This document shows, in pieces, positions 28,301 through 36,731 of a stretch of 64,000 nt of DNA; the first letter of the stretch is position 1; the number at the start of each line of letters is the position of its first letter. Below the pieces are notes generated by a model. That model saw only the letters and a program-made list of their open reading frames with translations. It made no database searches and was not told where the DNA came from. This stretch comes from an uncultured Bacilli bacterium. Lineage in GTDB: Bacteria; Bacillota_I; Bacilli_A; RF39; UBA660. Made by a program: the position numbers and the translations under genes. The DNA lies in NCBI GenBank assembly GCA_910583945.1, contig CAJTYF010000004.1, positions 12,042 to 76,041 on the forward strand, written 5' to 3'.

Positions 28301-29659
28301 CTATTTTTTACTAGCCAAATTATATATAGGAAATTTTTTAAAATCGCCTTTTTCCTTTTTAGACATTTTTGAAAAATTCTCTTCAAATGAATAATAATTG
28401 TTAACTAATAAACTGATACAACATAGAATTTGATAATCTTCTTTATTATCTTCTTTTTTGCTTATATCACTTAAAATTTTTTTATCATTTGTTGACAAAT
28501 AACCTTTCTTTCTATATTTTATTTGCTTAGCATTTATTATATCAATATCATTATTTCTATTCTTACAATTTATTTGACTTAAACTATCAGCAATGTTTAT
28601 ATACTCTCTATTTTTTGTTTCATCATAGACCTTTATAAACATTAATATCAACTGATTTATTGAATCACATACTTCTTTGGTTAATTCTATATTTTTAAAA
28701 CTTTTAATAATTAACTTTCCATTAAAATTATTCATGCCTATAAATTCTTCGGGTACTAAATTAGCATATATACTGGTTTTTACCTCTTTATTTTCAAACT
28801 TGAAAAAACAAATCATATTATCTATTATTTCTTTTGAATAAAAATTATATAGTCTTTTACTGCTTTTAACAATTAAAAATATAAATTTATATTTATTGAT
28901 TTGTATATAATATTTTTGCAGTTCTTTTATCTCATCTCCAAAATTCCCATTAAATAATTTTATTAATCTATGCAAATTTTTCAAATCAATTTCAGATAGA
29001 TCCTCATAATTCATGTCAAATTCAGTATTGAAAAATTTAAAAACTTGAACAATTTTCTCAAAATAACCTAATTGCTTATTAAATAAATCTATATTCTTAT
29101 TTATTTTTTCTTGATTAACAAAAGGAAATTCTAATTTTACATCATCAATCATAATATATTGATATCTAAATAAAGATAAAATAAAATTTAAATCTTTTAC
29201 ACGTTTTTGAGGAGGACCTTTCAAGTCAATATGAACTTTATTATCTATAAAATGAATTGTTATTGGACCAATAATAAATTTATCTTTTTTTGTTCCTATT
29301 GCTGTAAAATCTGAATAATACTTTTTATCTTCAATTACAATGTCTTTTTTTATTGTATTATAAGAAGTCCATTCACCTTTTATTGTAACTACTTCTTCAT
29401 GCGTATCTTTAAGTTGAGCATAACTATATACATCTGCCATTTCTATATATTCCTCATATTCATTAGCATTTACAACAACTTCTGTCTGAAAATTTTCAAT
29501 TTTTCCAAATTCTGTTTCATTTATAATTCTTTTTCCTGCTTGCTTATTTGAGTTTTTATAAAAATTTATACAAACATTTTTAAAACTTAATACACCTTTA
29601 TCATTTATTTCTTTTAATTTTAAAGATATGAATTTTTGCTTGTCATTTAAATTTTTCAA
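28301..29659 (-). CDS. C-terminal part of the DUF4365-like protein (frameshifted)
   Basis: This 452-residue frame has no ribosome binding site of its own. Reading upstream of its first Met gives LLPVDIYQILKNLNDKQKF, which directly continues the DUF4365-like frame ending at 29674 if one base is added to the A run at 29685-29687. It is therefore the main body of one protein of about 575 residues. The part seen here has no motif known to me; it is soluble and rich in Lys, Asn and Ile. It may recognise a target for the N-terminal nuclease-like domain. Confidence 0.7.
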   Translation of the reverse strand: MKNLNDKQKFISLKLKEINDKGVLSFKNVCINFYKNSNKQAGKRIINETEFGKIENFQTEVVVNANEYEEYIEMADVYSYAQLKDTHEEVVTIKGEWTSYNTIKKDIVIEDKKYYSDFTAIGTKKDKFIIGPITIHFIDNKVHIDLKGPPQKRVKDLNFILSLFRYQYIMIDDVKLEFPFVNQEKINKNIDLFNKQLGYFEKIVQVFKFFNTEFDMNYEDLSEIDLKNLHRLIKLFNGNFGDEIKELQKYYIQINKYKFIFLIVKSSKRLYNFYSKEIIDNMICFFKFENKEVKTSIYANLVPEEFIGMNNFNGKLIIKSFKNIELTKEVCDSINQLILMFIKVYDETKNREYINIADSLSQINCKNRNNDIDIINAKQIKYRKKGYLSTNDKKILSDISKKEDNKEDYQILCCISLLVNNYYSFEENFSKMSKKEKGDFKKFPIYNLASKK

Positions 29660-29673
29660 AATTTGGTATATAT

Positions 29674-30024
29674 CTACAGGTAATAAATTACAATAAAATA
29701 TTTTATATCATCAATTGTTTTAAAATCAACTACAAATAATAGTGTCCCTTTTACTTCCTTTTGATACCCCTTTAAGGTTTCAACTTCAATTGAGAATGTA
29801 TTAGTTTTTTTAAATTGTTTAACTTTTCTACCTTTTATTTGAACATCTATTTTTCCTTCATATAAATCATTAGTTTTATTTTCACCACTATATACAAATA
29901 TATTTCCATCCCATAGAGGTGTTTTATCATTTGAATTGATATAAGGACTTAAACAATCAGAATTTTTTAAGATTTCTTCTTCAATCTTATTAGTAGCAAT
30001 TTTTTCTATGTCTGTTGTAGTCAT
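29674..30024 (-). CDS. N-terminal DUF4365-like nuclease domain (frameshifted)
   Basis: The start at 30024 is preferred (GAGGTG before it) over a GTG at 30057. The frame carries a pattern like the PDDEXK-type DUF4365 fold: an Asp in PLWDGNIFVY and the QIK motif in KIDVQIKGRKV, then LLFVVDF and YFIVI. A single-base shift at 29685-29687 cuts it from its continuation. DUF4365 domains are often found in defence-linked genes. The 22-bp palindrome at 30046-30067 overlaps its promoter region. Confidence 0.65.
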   Translation of the reverse strand: MTTTDIEKIATNKIEEEILKNSDCLSPYINSNDKTPLWDGNIFVYSGENKTNDLYEGKIDVQIKGRKVKQFKKTNTFSIEVETLKGYQKEVKGTLLFVVDFKTIDDIKYFIVIYYL

Positions 30025-30045
30025 TTTACACCTCACTTCTCTTAA

Positions 30046-30067
30046 TTGGTCAGTCACGACTGACTAA
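30046..30067. promoter_or_regulatory. Second palindrome, upstream of the DUF4365-like gene
   Basis: TTGGTCAGTCACGACTGACTAA in structure: half-site TTGGTCAGTC and its partner GACTGACTAA, two changes from the perfect copy at 25531-25552. It lies 22 bp before the start at 30024, and a TATAAA box abuts it on its upstream side, so a bound protein would block transcription. Confidence 0.6.
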
Positions 30068-30109
30068 TTTATAATGACAGCATGATAGCAAATTTTGGGA
30101 GGGGTACTC

Positions 30110-30574
30110 CTATTTTTTCCTGTCATTCCTGTCATTTTTCTTATTAAATGTTTTTTCAACAAGTTCTTTTGTTTCTTTATTGGCATTATATACTGCTAAA
30201 TAATTGAATAATACTGCAACAGTCATAAGAAGATACATACTCCATATAGCATATAAACTTGTTCTTATGCTCTTGTTGTAAAATTCACAAAATAATACTA
30301 TTAAATATATTAAGCCACTTAAAACGATAGACACTGCTGTTACATCATTAAAAGATCTGTTAATAGTATTTGATTTATGTTTATCAAGGTTTCTTCCAAC
30401 TTTGCTCCAAATAAACACATATAACACCTCAAAAAGTAACATTAAAGTAACTAGCATCCAATAAAAAGCATAGAAAATATCTTTTTTTAAAGTAGTACAT
30501 AAAATCGCCAATGCTAATAAAATCACATTTACTAATATCATCCCTATACTAATCCTTTTGTTTCTTTTTATCAT
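30110..30574 (-). CDS. Four-helix membrane protein paired with the XRE repressor
   Basis: The start at 30574 (AGGAGG nine bases upstream) gives 154 residues with four membrane segments (about 8-25, 33-54, 77-98, 108-128) and a Lys/Asn-rich tail. It overlaps the end of the XRE gene by 26 bp and so is made with it. I do not recognise a family. A repressor paired with a membrane protein could be a signal input for element induction or superinfection immunity (inference). Confidence 0.7.
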   Translation of the reverse strand: MIKRNKRISIGMILVNVILLALAILCTTLKKDIFYAFYWMLVTLMLLFEVLYVFIWSKVGRNLDKHKSNTINRSFNDVTAVSIVLSGLIYLIVLFCEFYNKSIRTSLYAIWSMYLLMTVAVLFNYLAVYNANKETKELVEKTFNKKNDRNDRKK

Positions 30575-31070
30575 TTTCAACTGCCTCCTTTCTTCTTGCA
30601 CTATTTAAAACATTAACAATTTCTTTTGCTGTTTCAATTTGATACTCGGTATCTTCAATCGTTTGTGAAATAACTTCTCTTTCAGAATCAGTTAATTTTT
30701 CTTTTTCTAGTCTTTCTCTAAAATTAGTTACTAATTCTTCCCAATTTTTAATCATTGATGAAGTATTTAAAATAGCATCCACAATTTGATCCCCTTTTAA
30801 ATGTTCATAGTAGTTAATTAAAAATGGATTTAAAGAAGTTACTTGAAAACCTAATCCTGCTGCATACATTAAATCATTGTAGTTTATTCCTATATGTGTA
30901 CTAATCTTTCTTAATGTTTTTGGATTTGGTATTTCTCTTTCTCCTGATTCAATTCTTGCAAGTTCAGTATCGCTTATTTTAGCAATTCTAGCAAGTTCTC
31001 TTTTAGATAAGTTTTTCTCTTCTCTTGCTCGAGCTATCATTTGCCCAACAGTTTCATTATTGTCTTTCAT
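30549..31070 (-). CDS. XRE-family repressor of the outer element
   Basis: The start at 31070 follows AAAGGAG. Residues 8-62 form a helix-turn-helix (LSKRELARIAKISDTELARIE) and the rest is a helical dimerisation part. It is divergent from the replication/mobilisation genes, and the region between holds repeated TTGCRACTTTTTA boxes, the classic layout of an element's master repressor. Confidence 0.85.
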   Translation of the reverse strand: MKDNNETVGQMIARAREEKNLSKRELARIAKISDTELARIESGEREIPNPKTLRKISTHIGINYNDLMYAAGLGFQVTSLNPFLINYYEHLKGDQIVDAILNTSSMIKNWEELVTNFRERLEKEKLTDSEREVISQTIEDTEYQIETAKEIVNVLNSARRKEAVENDKKKQKD

Positions 31071-31443
31071 ACGAATAAAACTCCTTTCGCAATATAAATA
31101 TAACACATTTTAATTCCTTTTGCAACTTTTTAGTTATTTTTTAATTAAAATTGCGACTTTTTTATTGACAAATAATTTTTTATGGTTTATCATTAACTTA
31201 AAGGTTGCAATTTTAATGTTTTTACAACCTTAATAGTTCTTTGACAATTAAATAGAGTTGGAAATCACCGATATTCTGCCGACTCGTTAAACAAATGCAA
31301 GGCACAATACCTCTATTGGCACGAGAGTTGTAGATTAACTAAAATCTTCGTTACATATATGGCTAACTACTATATATACATCCTGAAAGGGAGTTGTTGG
31401 TAACACTAAAACCATCAGTATTAAAGGAAAGAGAGGTGAGTCA
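31071..31443. promoter_or_regulatory. Divergent control region of the outer element
   Basis: No gene. Operator-like boxes TTGCAACTTTTTA (31120-31132) and TTGCGACTTTTTTA (31151-31164) and an inverted copy at 31203-31216 (GGTTGCAATTTTAA) surround a plus-strand promoter, TTGACA (31165-31170), 17 bp, TATCAT (31188-31193). A boxA-like AGTTCTTTGACAATT is at 31235-31249. The following 190 bases of untranslated leader contain short inverted repeats and could be a structured RNA. Confidence 0.6.
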
Positions 31444-31683
31444 ATGAATGCAAGAGAGACTTTAAACTTAATATCAAAACAATGGTGTGATCTAAATGAT
31501 TTAAGAAAACTTACAGGGCTAGGAAAAAATAATGCTATCAAGTTAAAAAATGAAATAAGAATTGATTTAGAAAACAAAGGCTATTTACTTCCTAACAAGC
31601 TACTTCCTATGAATGAAGTTGTAAGTTATCTCAAAATAAATATAAGTTATCTTCAAAAAATGGCAAAAGAAGTTATTAACTAG
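31444..31683 (+). CDS. DUF3173-like DNA-binding protein
   Basis: A 79-residue basic protein with a helix-turn-helix (WCDLNDLRKLTGLGKNNAIKL) like DUF3173 proteins that open the operon in many Bacillota mobilizable elements. A GAGAGGTGAG ribosome binding site precedes it. It may act as a small regulator or excision factor for the second integrase. It is cotranscribed with the ATPase 14 bp downstream. Confidence 0.7.
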   Translation: MNARETLNLISKQWCDLNDLRKLTGLGKNNAIKLKNEIRIDLENKGYLLPNKLLPMNEVVSYLKINISYLQKMAKEVIN

Positions 31684-31696
31684 AAAGGAGTTTTAA

Positions 31697-32650
31697 ATGA
31701 AAACAATAAGTGAAATGAGAAAAGAAGCAACAAAAAAAGACTTCATAGTTGATAACCTAATGAAATCTAAAGGATTATATTGTCTTGTTGCTAGACCAAA
31801 AGTTGGTAAGTCATTATTGGCGTTACAACTTGCCAGCTCTATTGCAACAGGAACAACCTTTTTAGGATTTAGGACAAGTCCATCTCCTGTCTTATATATT
31901 AGCACAGAAATGAATTCTACGCAATTAGTTGATAGAATTGATAAGATGAACTTACAATTTAATGATGATAATTTCGTTATGATAGAACAAAATCCAAGTA
32001 AAAGAAAACTAAATTTAATGGATTTACAATTAAAATTTCAAACATTTGCTAATGACTATAAAGGTCGATTTGTAATCATAGATATGTTTAGTGGAATTGA
32101 TTTAAACAATGGTTATAATCTAAATGATTATCAAGATATGGGACAAGTTGTAATTCCAAAATTTAGAGAACTATGTAAAAAATATGACTTTACTATTCTT
32201 TTAGTCCATCACTTAAATAAGAATAATACTTCTTTGGGTAGTACTGCTATTGATGGATCAGTTGATGGAAAAATCACTTTAAAGCAGGATTCAAACCTAA
32301 AGAATAAGATACTTTTAAATTATGAAAGTAGAGACTATGAGGGATTAGATTTAGTTCTAAAACGAAATGAAAATTTATTATTTGAACTATCAGAAGTCGA
32401 GAGTGATGACTTAAATTATAATATACTAACTTTTCTAAATTATGCGATTAAACAAAAAGAATTTTCATTTAATGTATCGGATATAACAAGTAAATTAAAC
32501 TTACAAATTACTCCATCAGCATTTGGAAAATTATTAAATAACAACATAGCAAATTTAGAAAAAGAAGGACTTCATATTGAGCAAAAAAGAACTTCTACTG
32601 AAAGAATATATGTTGCAAAATATGAAGAACCGACTTATGAAAATGAATAA
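31697..32650 (+). CDS. RepA-like AAA ATPase of the outer element
   Basis: A 317-residue RecA-fold ATPase (AAA_25 type) with Walker A ARPKVGKS (32-39), Walker B FVIIDMFSGID, and LLVHHLNKNN...LGSTAIDG, the pattern of hexameric RepA-like helicases. The C-terminal 90 residues look like a winged helix. In related elements this gene is followed directly by the mob gene; here an 8-kb insertion separates them. Confidence 0.85.
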   Translation: MKTISEMRKEATKKDFIVDNLMKSKGLYCLVARPKVGKSLLALQLASSIATGTTFLGFRTSPSPVLYISTEMNSTQLVDRIDKMNLQFNDDNFVMIEQNPSKRKLNLMDLQLKFQTFANDYKGRFVIIDMFSGIDLNNGYNLNDYQDMGQVVIPKFRELCKKYDFTILLVHHLNKNNTSLGSTAIDGSVDGKITLKQDSNLKNKILLNYESRDYEGLDLVLKRNENLLFELSEVESDDLNYNILTFLNYAIKQKEFSFNVSDITSKLNLQITPSAFGKLLNNNIANLEKEGLHIEQKRTSTERIYVAKYEEPTYENE

Positions 32651-32739
32651 TTTTCATAAGAATTTTTGTAACTTTTATTATAAAAGTTTAGTTTTTGATA
32701 AAAAGCCTTTATTTTAAGGCGCAAATATGAAAATTAGAA

Positions 32740-32772
32740 GTAATTTTACTACTAATTTACTACTTTAGAAAG
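32740..32772. repeat. Left boundary repeat of the inner element
   Basis: A 33-bp sequence (core AATTTTACTAC and ATTTACTACTTT) matches 30 of 33 positions with 40992-41024 inside the 3' end of the first integrase gene, in the same direction. The similarity stops on both sides, as expected for att cores. Confidence 0.6.
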
Positions 32773-32847
32773 AGTTTTGATAAAGAGTCTTGATATGTTA
32801 TTTTAAAGAAACGATGGAAAGTCGTTTTTTAATTTTCCTAATAATGG

Positions 32848-32853
32848 TATAAT
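32848..32853 (+). promoter_or_regulatory. -10 box for the first inner cargo gene
   Basis: TATAAT 22 bp ahead of the start at 32876; only a weak T-rich -35 is visible. Confidence 0.45.
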
Positions 32854-32875
32854 ATTTATTAGTGAGGTGTTATAT

Positions 32876-33301
32876 ATGACAAAAGAAGAACAAAGAAACG
32901 AGGCAATTTATAGAATAAAAGAATTAACTAAAAAATTTAATCTTAATTCAAACATGTTAGACTTTTTTGAAAATGGAAAAATTTATGGACTTGATTATGT
33001 AGAAGATAGTAAAATAAAAGATAGGAATAAATTGATTTCTAGTATTATAGCAGAATGTCAAAATAAATATAATTCAATAGTTTATTACTATTTTATTATT
33101 GATGTAAATATAGAGGGTTATAATTTAGAGATACTAAATATATTTTATGTTGGACAATATAAAGAAGATTGGGAAAATGAAAGATTATCAAAAGATAATG
33201 AAGTATATATACGCAGTTATGAACTTGGTAGTCCAAATTATCCCGAGTTAAGTTTCGTAAAAGTAAATTCAGTAGATGGTAATTTAATTAGAATATCTTA
33301 A
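32876..33301 (+). CDS. Unknown cargo protein, first gene of the inner element
   Basis: The start at 32876 follows GAGGTG; a GTG nine bases earlier is less likely. The 141-residue protein is soluble, with a helical basic N-terminus and a beta-rich C-terminus (YYYFIIDVNIEGYNLEILNIFYVG). No family recognised. It has its own promoter box and terminator, so it is an independent unit. Confidence 0.65.
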   Translation: MTKEEQRNEAIYRIKELTKKFNLNSNMLDFFENGKIYGLDYVEDSKIKDRNKLISSIIAECQNKYNSIVYYYFIIDVNIEGYNLEILNIFYVGQYKEDWENERLSKDNEVYIRSYELGSPNYPELSFVKVNSVDGNLIRIS

Positions 33302-33305
33302 AAAA

Positions 33306-33333
33306 CAATTAGTTATATGCTAATTGCTTTTTT
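33306..33333 (+). terminator. Terminator CAATTAG/CTAATTG
   Basis: A 7-bp stem with a 7-base loop and a six-T tail, 5 bp after the stop of the gene ending at 33301. Its A-rich 5' side also lets it serve the minus strand after the RHH gene. Confidence 0.75.
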
Positions 33334-33373
33334 AATATTTCCAAAAAAATATCAATATTCTATAAAAATTTGA

Positions 33374-33547
33374 TTATTTTTTATTATCATTAAGACAAGC
33401 CTCTATCATACTTATAATAACATTATTAAAAGATGTATCATTGTCTTTTGCAATTTTTTCTATTTGTTTTACTAACTCTTCCTTTATATATAAAGTCTTA
33501 TATACTGATACTATTTTCTTTTTTGTCTTTTTAGGTACAAAATTCAT
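33374..33547 (-). CDS. Ribbon-helix-helix (CopG-like) small protein
   Basis: A 57-residue gene on the minus strand. After a basic start (MNFVPKKTKKKI) comes the ribbon-helix-helix pattern: strand VSVYKTLYI, helix KEELVKQIEKIAKDND, turn TSFNNVI, helix ISMIEACLN. A GGTGGTGATAA ribosome binding site precedes the ATG at 33545-33547. Such proteins are DNA-binding repressors or antitoxins. It is the only minus-strand gene of the inner element and is divergent from the membrane protein at 33683. Confidence 0.85.
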   Translation of the reverse strand: MNFVPKKTKKKIVSVYKTLYIKEELVKQIEKIAKDNDTSFNNVIISMIEACLNDNKK

Positions 33548-33682
33548 TTATCACCACCACCCATTATAATTTTAACTTGTTAATAAAATAAAAGATAAAT
33601 TAGAAAATTCTGGTGTATTTTTTAAAAAATAGTGATATAATTATATTGAACTGGTGGAGTTTAGAAATTGAGAGGTGAAAAA

Positions 33683-34291
33683 ATGAGTAATCTACTAGAA
33701 AAAGGAAAGGATATTTTTATAAAGATTAAAAATCAAGTTATAAAAATAGGAATTAAAAAAGTGGCTATTGGTGGAGTTATTGTTATAGTTGGTATAACTG
33801 GAATCGCTTTATTAAGTGGTGGAAGTAGCGATAAAGTGGTTTTAGCAAATGTAGTACATCCTACATCAACAGACTATCCCTATTATACATTTAATGAAGT
33901 CAAAAATTATAATAAGGTAAATGTTAGTGGAATTAAATTAAAGCATAAAGAAAATAAAGTAAATAATAATCAAACACTAGCAGGAGATGTTGAATATGTA
34001 TTTACTATAAAAAATACTTCTAAAGAAACACTTGATAATATTGGCTATACTTTTTTCGTTAGAGATACAAATAACAGACCATTTGTTATAAGAAGTAAAG
34101 ACCCAATAACTTTAAAGGCAGGAGAAAAAAAGAAAATAAAGATATCTAGTATATGGTGTGATGATGATTGTGATAAACAAACTACTCAAATACTTTTTAT
34201 GGATAATTATGACAAAGACTATTCGATTTTAAATATTTATGAGGTAATTAATACAAATTCAGATGGAACAATTATTACAAAGGAATTATAG
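33683..34291 (+). CDS. Membrane-anchored protein of the inner element
   Basis: The start at 33683 follows GAGAGGTG. The 202-residue product has a basic N-terminus, one membrane segment (about 29-50, VAIGGVIVIVGITGIALL) and an outside domain of immunoglobulin-like character (GDVEYVFTIKNTSKETLDNIGYTFFV) with a CDDDC pair. The end overlaps the start region of the lipoprotein gene. Function unknown; surface exclusion would fit the setting. Confidence 0.7.
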   Translation: MSNLLEKGKDIFIKIKNQVIKIGIKKVAIGGVIVIVGITGIALLSGGSSDKVVLANVVHPTSTDYPYYTFNEVKNYNKVNVSGIKLKHKENKVNNNQTLAGDVEYVFTIKNTSKETLDNIGYTFFVRDTNNRPFVIRSKDPITLKAGEKKKIKISSIWCDDDCDKQTTQILFMDNYDKDYSILNIYEVINTNSDGTIITKEL

Positions 34292-34307
34292 GAAAGGAAA
34301 ATGTAAA

Positions 34308-35111
34308 ATGAAAAAAATAAAATATTTAAGTTTAATTATGATAATAGCATTTATGCTAACTGGGTGTGGGTCAACTACAAATAATGAGAAGAAAGATGAT
34401 AATAAACCTATAGCAGTTAACCCACCTAGTGAAACGAATTATAAGGGTGTTAAAAAGATAGTATATTTAGACCCTACTAATTTAAACAAAAAATGTACTG
34501 AAAGCGATGTAAAAAGTGATGATGAAACAAGAAGTGGTTGTATGAAATGGTATGCATATAAGGAAGATAAAGACACTTATACAATGATATTAGACCACAA
34601 TACAACAAATCTTGTTTATTGGTTGTCTCTAGAAGATTATGAAAAAGCAGGAGGGAATGTTACATATAATCAATTTGGCGACCCTAATTTGAAAACTGAT
34701 AAAGGTCCTATAACAGCCCAAAAACAATTAGAAAGTGACACATCATATTGGGAAAAAAGTTTAAATGCTAGATTAATTAAAGTTTCTGAAATAAAAGAAA
34801 TAGCTGGTAATATAGATAATACGTGTTTAGATACTAATTCATCAAATAAATATAATTGGTTGTATGATAGAACATCTAATTATTGTGAAAAATATGGTTG
34901 TTTGAATAATGCAACAAAAGATGCATTAGGATATTGGACTGATACAGCTAGGGATGAATATAGTGCATATCGTATTAGTCCAGGATTTAATCAAGATATC
35001 CTTTGTGGTGGTCAGTTATCTTTTGAAAATGGTAGAAGTGGAATTCGCCCAGTTATAACAATACAAAAAAATGCTCTTACTTTTATTGAAGAAAACGAAA
35101 ATAACAATTAA
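34308..35111 (+). CDS. Lipoprotein of the inner element
   Basis: The start at 34308 gives a typical lipoprotein signal (YLSLIMIIAFMLTGCG, lipid Cys at about 20). The 267-residue outside part is rich in Asn, Lys and Cys and ends with AYRISPGFNQDIL...GRSGIRPVITI, which resembles the end of DUF6273-like surface domains. It is cotranscribed with the membrane protein before it. Confidence 0.7.
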   Translation: MKKIKYLSLIMIIAFMLTGCGSTTNNEKKDDNKPIAVNPPSETNYKGVKKIVYLDPTNLNKKCTESDVKSDDETRSGCMKWYAYKEDKDTYTMILDHNTTNLVYWLSLEDYEKAGGNVTYNQFGDPNLKTDKGPITAQKQLESDTSYWEKSLNARLIKVSEIKEIAGNIDNTCLDTNSSNKYNWLYDRTSNYCEKYGCLNNATKDALGYWTDTARDEYSAYRISPGFNQDILCGGQLSFENGRSGIRPVITIQKNALTFIEENENNN

Positions 35112-35124
35112 ATAATTTAAAATG

Positions 35125-35170
35125 AAAAGTAGTATTTATAAATTTTTAAAAGATTTTAGATACTACTTTT
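35125..35170 (+). terminator. Terminator AAAAGTAGTA/TACTACTTTT
   Basis: Perfect 10-bp stem ending in a T run, 14 bp after the lipoprotein stop. Confidence 0.7.
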
Positions 35171-35196
35171 ATAATGGATAAAATGGTGGTAATGAA

Positions 35197-35493
35197 ATGA
35201 CAATAAGTAATAAAGAATTAGCTAATAAAGTAATAGATTTATGTTTGATATATGGAATAAAGGACTCACAACTTTATATGGAATTTTTAGATAATCAAAT
35301 AAAATTCTATAGAACTGAATTAAATTTTTTAGAAGATAGTAAACCTTTTTTCTTCCAAAAGAAGAAATTAGAAGAACATAATAAAAAAATTGAAGAATAC
35401 GAGCAAAAAATTTTTGATGCATATAGGAAAATAGAAGAAGAATTTAATTTTATAATTGAAATGCAAAATAACATTGATAATACATCAAAATAA
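35197..35493 (+). CDS. Small coiled-coil protein
   Basis: 98 residues, charged, predicted helical from composition (KKKLEEHNKKIEEYEQKIFDAY); no membrane segment. It is followed directly by a terminator and preceded by GGTGGTAATGA. Function unknown. Confidence 0.65.
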   Translation: MTISNKELANKVIDLCLIYGIKDSQLYMEFLDNQIKFYRTELNFLEDSKPFFFQKKKLEEHNKKIEEYEQKIFDAYRKIEEEFNFIIEMQNNIDNTSK

Positions 35494-35530
35494 TTTTGGT
35501 ACAAATAATTGTGATCCAAAATTATTTTTT
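35489..35530 (+). terminator. Terminator AATAATTTTGG/CCAAAATTATT
   Basis: Perfect 11-bp stem closing with TTTTTT; it overlaps the stop codon of the small coiled-coil gene. Confidence 0.75.
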
Positions 35531-35589
35531 GTTTGAGTCTATATTATATTGGTAATAAATGGTATAATTGTAATGAAAGGACGGGCTTT

Positions 35590-36018
35590 ATGGTTAATGA
35601 AATAAAAAATCAAGATAGTATCAAAATTGACGATATTTTTTATACTGATAGACATTGTGGCGTAAAAGGACACTATATACAATTTTTCCAAGTTGTCGAT
35701 GTAAAAGAAAATAACCAAGTTATATTAAGGGAAGTTAAACAAATACTTGATTCACATAACGAGGAAAATAAAGCACTTGTTATTCCATCTAAAAATCAAT
35801 TTAAAGAAAGTAGCGTCTTTATAGAGGACAATAACATTGGGATAGTAAAATCAATAGAATATGATGTCAATAGTAAAGATAATACACCTTATATAATTAT
35901 GTCCCCTCTTACATTTAAAAATAAAGAGCCTATAAATATCAATGCTTATTTATGGGACGGACAACCAAAGTGTCATTATAACGATTTGTTTGAGTATATA
36001 AATGAGGAAAAAATATAA
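35590..36018 (+). CDS. Unknown protein of the inner element
   Basis: A TATAAT box at 35563-35568 and the GAAAGGACGG ribosome binding site point to the start at 35590 rather than 35533. The 142-residue protein has IKIDDIFYTDRHCGVKGHYIQFFQVVDV near its start and SPLTFKNKEPININAYLWDGQPKCHY near its end. Small proteins of this kind occur in Tn916-like elements beside replication genes, but I assign no function. Confidence 0.65.
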   Translation: MVNEIKNQDSIKIDDIFYTDRHCGVKGHYIQFFQVVDVKENNQVILREVKQILDSHNEENKALVIPSKNQFKESSVFIEDNNIGIVKSIEYDVNSKDNTPYIIMSPLTFKNKEPININAYLWDGQPKCHYNDLFEYINEEKI

Positions 36019-36043
36019 TTAAACTAATAAAAGGAGCGAAAAT

Positions 36044-36490
36044 ATGGAAAGTGATTTAGAAGAGAAAATAGACGCATTAGCGTTTCAATTTGAAGATAGT
36101 TATTATTGTTCGGGGGAAATAAGTCAAAGTTTTGCAGAAAAATTTAATAAGTTGGTTGAATTAAAAGCAATAGAACCTACAGAATTTGAGGACGAGTTAG
36201 GTTTAAGTGGTGAAACATTTAGAAGATGGAAAAAAGGACTAATAGACCCATCATTACAAAATTTAGTAGCATTTTGTATATTTTTTGAAATTGATATAAA
36301 TTCTTTTACTGAATTACTACGCGCTGGTGGTTATACAATGAACTTTTCTAAAAGAAGAGACTGCGCTTATAACTTCCTAATTACTAATTGTATTGGTATG
36401 TCTATAAAAGAATGTAATATACTTTTAAAAAAAATAGGTTTAGAAGATAGCGAATTACTACTTGCTCGCAATAAAAAAACGCAAAAATAA
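36044..36490 (+). CDS. Helix-turn-helix protein of the inner element
   Basis: 148 residues with a divergent XRE-like helix-turn-helix in the middle (PTEFEDELGLSGETFRRWKKGLIDPS) and a helical C-terminus. It lies 25 bp after the preceding gene and before a strong terminator, so it is probably a local regulator. Confidence 0.7.
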   Translation: MESDLEEKIDALAFQFEDSYYCSGEISQSFAEKFNKLVELKAIEPTEFEDELGLSGETFRRWKKGLIDPSLQNLVAFCIFFEIDINSFTELLRAGGYTMNFSKRRDCAYNFLITNCIGMSIKECNILLKKIGLEDSELLLARNKKTQK

Positions 36491-36558
36491 CGAAAACTTT
36501 TATAAAAACTTAATAAAACTCCAACTTCCGTGTGGAATTAAAATCACTTGTATATAAA

Positions 36559-36609
36559 GGTTAAAATTATAATTTACTAGTTTAAGGGTTATAATTTTAG
36601 CCTTTTTTT
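36559..36609 (+). terminator. Strong terminator before the replication operon
   Basis: GG, then a TAAAATTATAA/TTATAATTTTA stem (14 pairs with one wobble), then a seven-T run. Confidence 0.8.
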
Positions 36610-36731
36610 CTTTGATTTTAGCCACATGGCGTGTTTTAGAGATTTTAAAAAATTGTGTTTTAATGAACTTGTAATTTGAAAGGCGCCAACTAAAATTACA
36701 CAAAATCTAACGAAAGGAGAAAATTAAGGTC

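Noticed and set aside
27205..28386. Longer Fic start at 28386
   Set aside because: It would overlap the upstream gene by 86 bp with no ribosome binding site; the start at 28287 has GGAGGT.
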